Shown here: positions 62,006-64,000 of the stretch, piece after piece
Position numbering within the stretch: the stretch's first letter is position 1
How the letters are laid out: each line of letters starts with the position of its first letter
NCBI GenBank assembly: GCA_036788295.1
Contig: DAIQNR010000008.1
Location: 1-64,000, forward strand
Length of the DNA: 64,000 nucleotides
From: JAHQVK01 sp036788295
Lineage (GTDB): Bacteria > Myxococcota > Kuafuiibacteriia > Kuafuiibacteriales > Kuafuiibacteriaceae
Reading direction: 5' to 3'
Notes under the pieces: generated by a model
Databases searched by the model: none
What the model was told of the DNA's origin: nothing
What the model saw: the letters and a program-made list of their open reading frames with translations, nothing else
Program-made: the position numbers and the translations under genes

Positions 62006-63303
62006 ATGCCTTCTGGATGCCGCGAGCTTCGCTCGCCCTTTTGTTTGCCCTCGGCTGCTCGGACGGCTCCGACGGGGACGACCTGCCCACGCCGCCCCCG
62101 GTGCTCGTCGATCCGGATCCTGACCCCGACCCCGATCCGGAACCGGAGTGCCAACGCAGCAGCGACTGCACCGGGTCGCTTCCGTACTGCGACCGCAACC
62201 AGGCGGTCGCGGTCTGCGCGGCGCCGCCCCTCGGGGGCGCCATCGGCTGGGAGGACGGCGCCATGGACAGCGTGCAGTTCGAGGTCATTCACGAGTCGCT
62301 GCGGGCGGGGCAGGCCACCGACATCGAGTTCTCGAACCACCGGACCAACGAGCTGTGGGTGCTCCACCGAGAGCCAGAGTCCGACCTCCCGTGCACCCGC
62401 CGGCTGACCCAGGGCTGCGGCGCGCTCTTCGGGAGCACGACCACCATCTTCGACCCGGGCACCCCGGAGCAGCGGGAGTCGTGGATCCAGGACTTCAACG
62501 CTTGGCACTTCATGCGGCGCCCGCCGGCGCTCGCGTTCGGTGAAGAGGGTTTCTTCGCGACGTGCGCCGAGGCCCGCACTGCCAACTGGCTCGACGACGC
62601 CGCCGATTACGTCGGACCCAGCCTGTGGACCTCCGACCCGGCGATCTACCGGAACTGGCCCATGGCCGAGCGGGACCCGGAGTGGAACGGAACCCACATG
62701 GACATGCTCCACTCGACCGCGTACTGCACCGGAATCGCCCACGACCGGGGCAACGCCTACTGGGTCGTGAACGGCCAGATGGGGACCTTCGATTGGTACG
62801 ATTTCGTCGAGGACCACGGGCCCGGGCACTGGGACCACTCCGACGGCATCATCCATCGCTACGGGCAGGCGGGCTCCATCACCCGGGTCCCGAACGTGCC
62901 TGGCCACGCCGCCTTTCACGACGGCCGCCTGTACGTCGCCGATGCCGGAGGGGCCCGAATCGTCGTGTTCGATCCCACCGAAGCGACCCGAGCCGGTCCG
63001 CTGTCCAACGCCCAGGAGCCGCTCGCCGACAGCGCCACGTTCGTGGGCGGGGTCCTGACCGAGCTCGTGCCTCCCGGCCAGCTGGTCCGCCCGAGCGGAC
63101 TCGAGATCCACGACGGGATCATCTACGTCTCCGACGCGGAGACCAGCCGCCTTTGGGCCTTCGACATGGAGGGCCAGGCCCTGCGCAGCCTGGACACCGG
63201 CCTGCCTCCGGGCAGCCTCGGCGGGATCGCGCTCAGCCCCAGCGGCGAGCTGTATTTCGTCAACGTCCCCCGCTCGGCCGTCGTCCGGGTCGTCCCGAAC
63301 TGA
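61990..63303 (+). CDS. Beta-propeller-like lipoprotein with Asp-Pro linker
   Basis: This 437-residue lipoprotein has a signal and lipobox LLFALGC, a low-complexity DPDPDPDPEPE linker and a Cys pair region (CQRSSDCTGSLPYC). The body has propeller-like blades, for example LYVADAGGARIVVFDP, IIYVSDAETSRLWAFD and LYFVNVPRSAVVRVV. Many Trp/His residues lie in the first half, and EDHGPGHWDHSDGIIHRY resembles a metal site. Function unknown. It is co-transcribed with the MYXO-CTERM-like gene. Confidence 0.77.
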   Translation: MLTSLNAFWMPRASLALLFALGCSDGSDGDDLPTPPPVLVDPDPDPDPDPEPECQRSSDCTGSLPYCDRNQAVAVCAAPPLGGAIGWEDGAMDSVQFEVIHESLRAGQATDIEFSNHRTNELWVLHREPESDLPCTRRLTQGCGALFGSTTTIFDPGTPEQRESWIQDFNAWHFMRRPPALAFGEEGFFATCAEARTANWLDDAADYVGPSLWTSDPAIYRNWPMAERDPEWNGTHMDMLHSTAYCTGIAHDRGNAYWVVNGQMGTFDWYDFVEDHGPGHWDHSDGIIHRYGQAGSITRVPNVPGHAAFHDGRLYVADAGGARIVVFDPTEATRAGPLSNAQEPLADSATFVGGVLTELVPPGQLVRPSGLEIHDGIIYVSDAETSRLWAFDMEGQALRSLDTGLPPGSLGGIALSPSGELYFVNVPRSAVVRVVPN

Positions 63304-63313
63304 GCGCACCGGC

Positions 63314-64000
63314 TCACGGCGTCTTGATCGGGAGCCGAGGCGCCGGCCCCTCGGCCTTCAAGAAGCGGTCTCGAAACAGGTAGCCCTGCACCAGCGAGAC
63401 CCCGAGGTCCCGCGCCCGGTCGAGGTGCTCCGGGGTCTCGACCCCTTCGAGCACCGACTCGATGCCGCGGCGGTCGGCGAAGCGGAGCAGACCGCGGAGG
63501 AGCGGTTCGTACGCGGGGTCGCTCAAGCGACGAAACCACCCCCCGTCCAGCTTCAGCACGTCGATCCGCTCGAGCAGGTCGAAGGAGAAGAGGTTCTTCT
63601 CTCCGCCCACGTCATCGAGCGCGAGCCGGACCCCCGCCGCCCCGAGCCGCGTCACCAAGCCGGTGATCGCTTCCAGATTGGTGGCCGTCGTCCGCTCGAG
63701 CACCTCGACCACCAGGCGGTCGTGCCCGGTCAAGGCTTCGGCCCAGTGGTCCACTTGCCACGGCTGCTCGCAGACGTGCGGGTCGAGGTTCACGTAGAGG
63801 TCCACCCCCCCGGGTCGGTTCTCGATCTGAAACGCCTTGCTCCGGGCCTCGACCAGAAAGAACAGCGTCCGGTCGCCCCGCAGCGCGTTGAACACTTCCG
63901 ATGGGGGCACGCTCGTGCCGTCGAGGATGAACCGGGACAGCGCCTCGTAGCCCGCGATCTCTCCGTCCGACACCCGCACGAGCGGCTGGTATTCGCACGA
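63314..64000 (-). CDS. EAL-domain protein (c-di-GMP phosphodiesterase-like), 5' end outside window
   Basis: The visible 228 residues form the EAL domain: YQPLVRVSDGEIAGYEALSRF, YVNLDPHV, DDVGGEKN for the DDFGxG motif, VLKLDGGW and a C-terminal ESVLEGVET. The EAL signature and the acidic ligands look largely intact, although DDFG reads DDVG. It would hydrolyse c-di-GMP, with any sensory domain upstream of the window. The frame stays open to position 64000. Confidence 0.9.
   Translation of the reverse strand, partial: SCEYQPLVRVSDGEIAGYEALSRFILDGTSVPPSEVFNALRGDRTLFFLVEARSKAFQIENRPGGVDLYVNLDPHVCEQPWQVDHWAEALTGHDRLVVEVLERTTATNLEAITGLVTRLGAAGVRLALDDVGGEKNLFSFDLLERIDVLKLDGGWFRRLSDPAYEPLLRGLLRFADRRGIESVLEGVETPEHLDRARDLGVSLVQGYLFRDRFLKAEGPAPRLPIKTP

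Overview
The window is a GC-rich chromosomal segment, most plausibly from a Myxococcota (deltaproteobacterial) genome. The clues are many eukaryote-like Ser/Thr kinases and pseudokinases, an FHA-GAF-sigma54 activator, MglB-like roadblock proteins, DUF4388, a MYXO-CTERM-like C-terminus, frequent lipoproteins and very GC-rich third codon positions. It is part of a scaffold with one 100-N gap (31751-31850). No insertion sequence, prophage, CRISPR array or rRNA was seen.

Region 1 (1-14066) is a complete [NiFe]-hydrogenase locus apart from the 5' end of the small-subunit gene. The plus-strand genes overlap almost throughout: small subunit, large subunit, a maturation protease with an extra domain, a TPR protein, a NifU-C/Rieske fusion, an NHL-propeller protein, hypF, hypC, hypD, hypE, hypA and a NicO-type nickel permease. 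DUF1641 and a strikingly His-rich hypB face them. Gene content resembles the group 2a (Huc-like) uptake hydrogenases linked to scavenging of low or atmospheric H2.

Region 2 (14067-22812) holds a DUF4112 protein, a possible broken ORF and a minus-strand signalling cluster: PFK, Ser/Thr kinase, TPR protein, FHA-GAF-sigma54 regulator and two secreted lipoprotein-like proteins. Region 3 (22993-31634) reads plus: acyl-CoA ligase, discoidin-like protein, an arginase-fold protein with altered metal ligands, pheS, pheT, a MerR regulator and ihfA. Around the gap sit fmdB, a small ORF and tRNA-Cys.

Region 4 (32648-41033) contains a membrane pseudokinase, a five-haem cytochrome, a lipoprotein, an SH3/beta-barrel protein, a fructosamine-kinase-like gene with a low-molecular-weight phosphatase, ApaH and a HEAT-repeat protein. 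Region 5 (41036-46716) is a tightly packed seven-gene minus-strand operon: DUF3050, DUF4388, Ser/Thr kinase, roadblock, OmpA-like, membrane roadblock and V4R. It looks like a coherent but undescribed envelope signalling module and is the best candidate for a new system here.

Region 6 (46897-64000) carries htpG, an RNase Z-like hydrolase, a large unknown protein, a stand-alone acyltransferase, a Cys-poor DksA, TesB, an alpha/beta hydrolase, tRNA-Leu with a strong terminator, a second pseudokinase, an apparently active kinase, an SDR, a di-haem peroxidase, a MYXO-CTERM-like surface protein, a propeller lipoprotein and a partial EAL-domain gene. All calls come from reading sequence and motifs; no database search was run.
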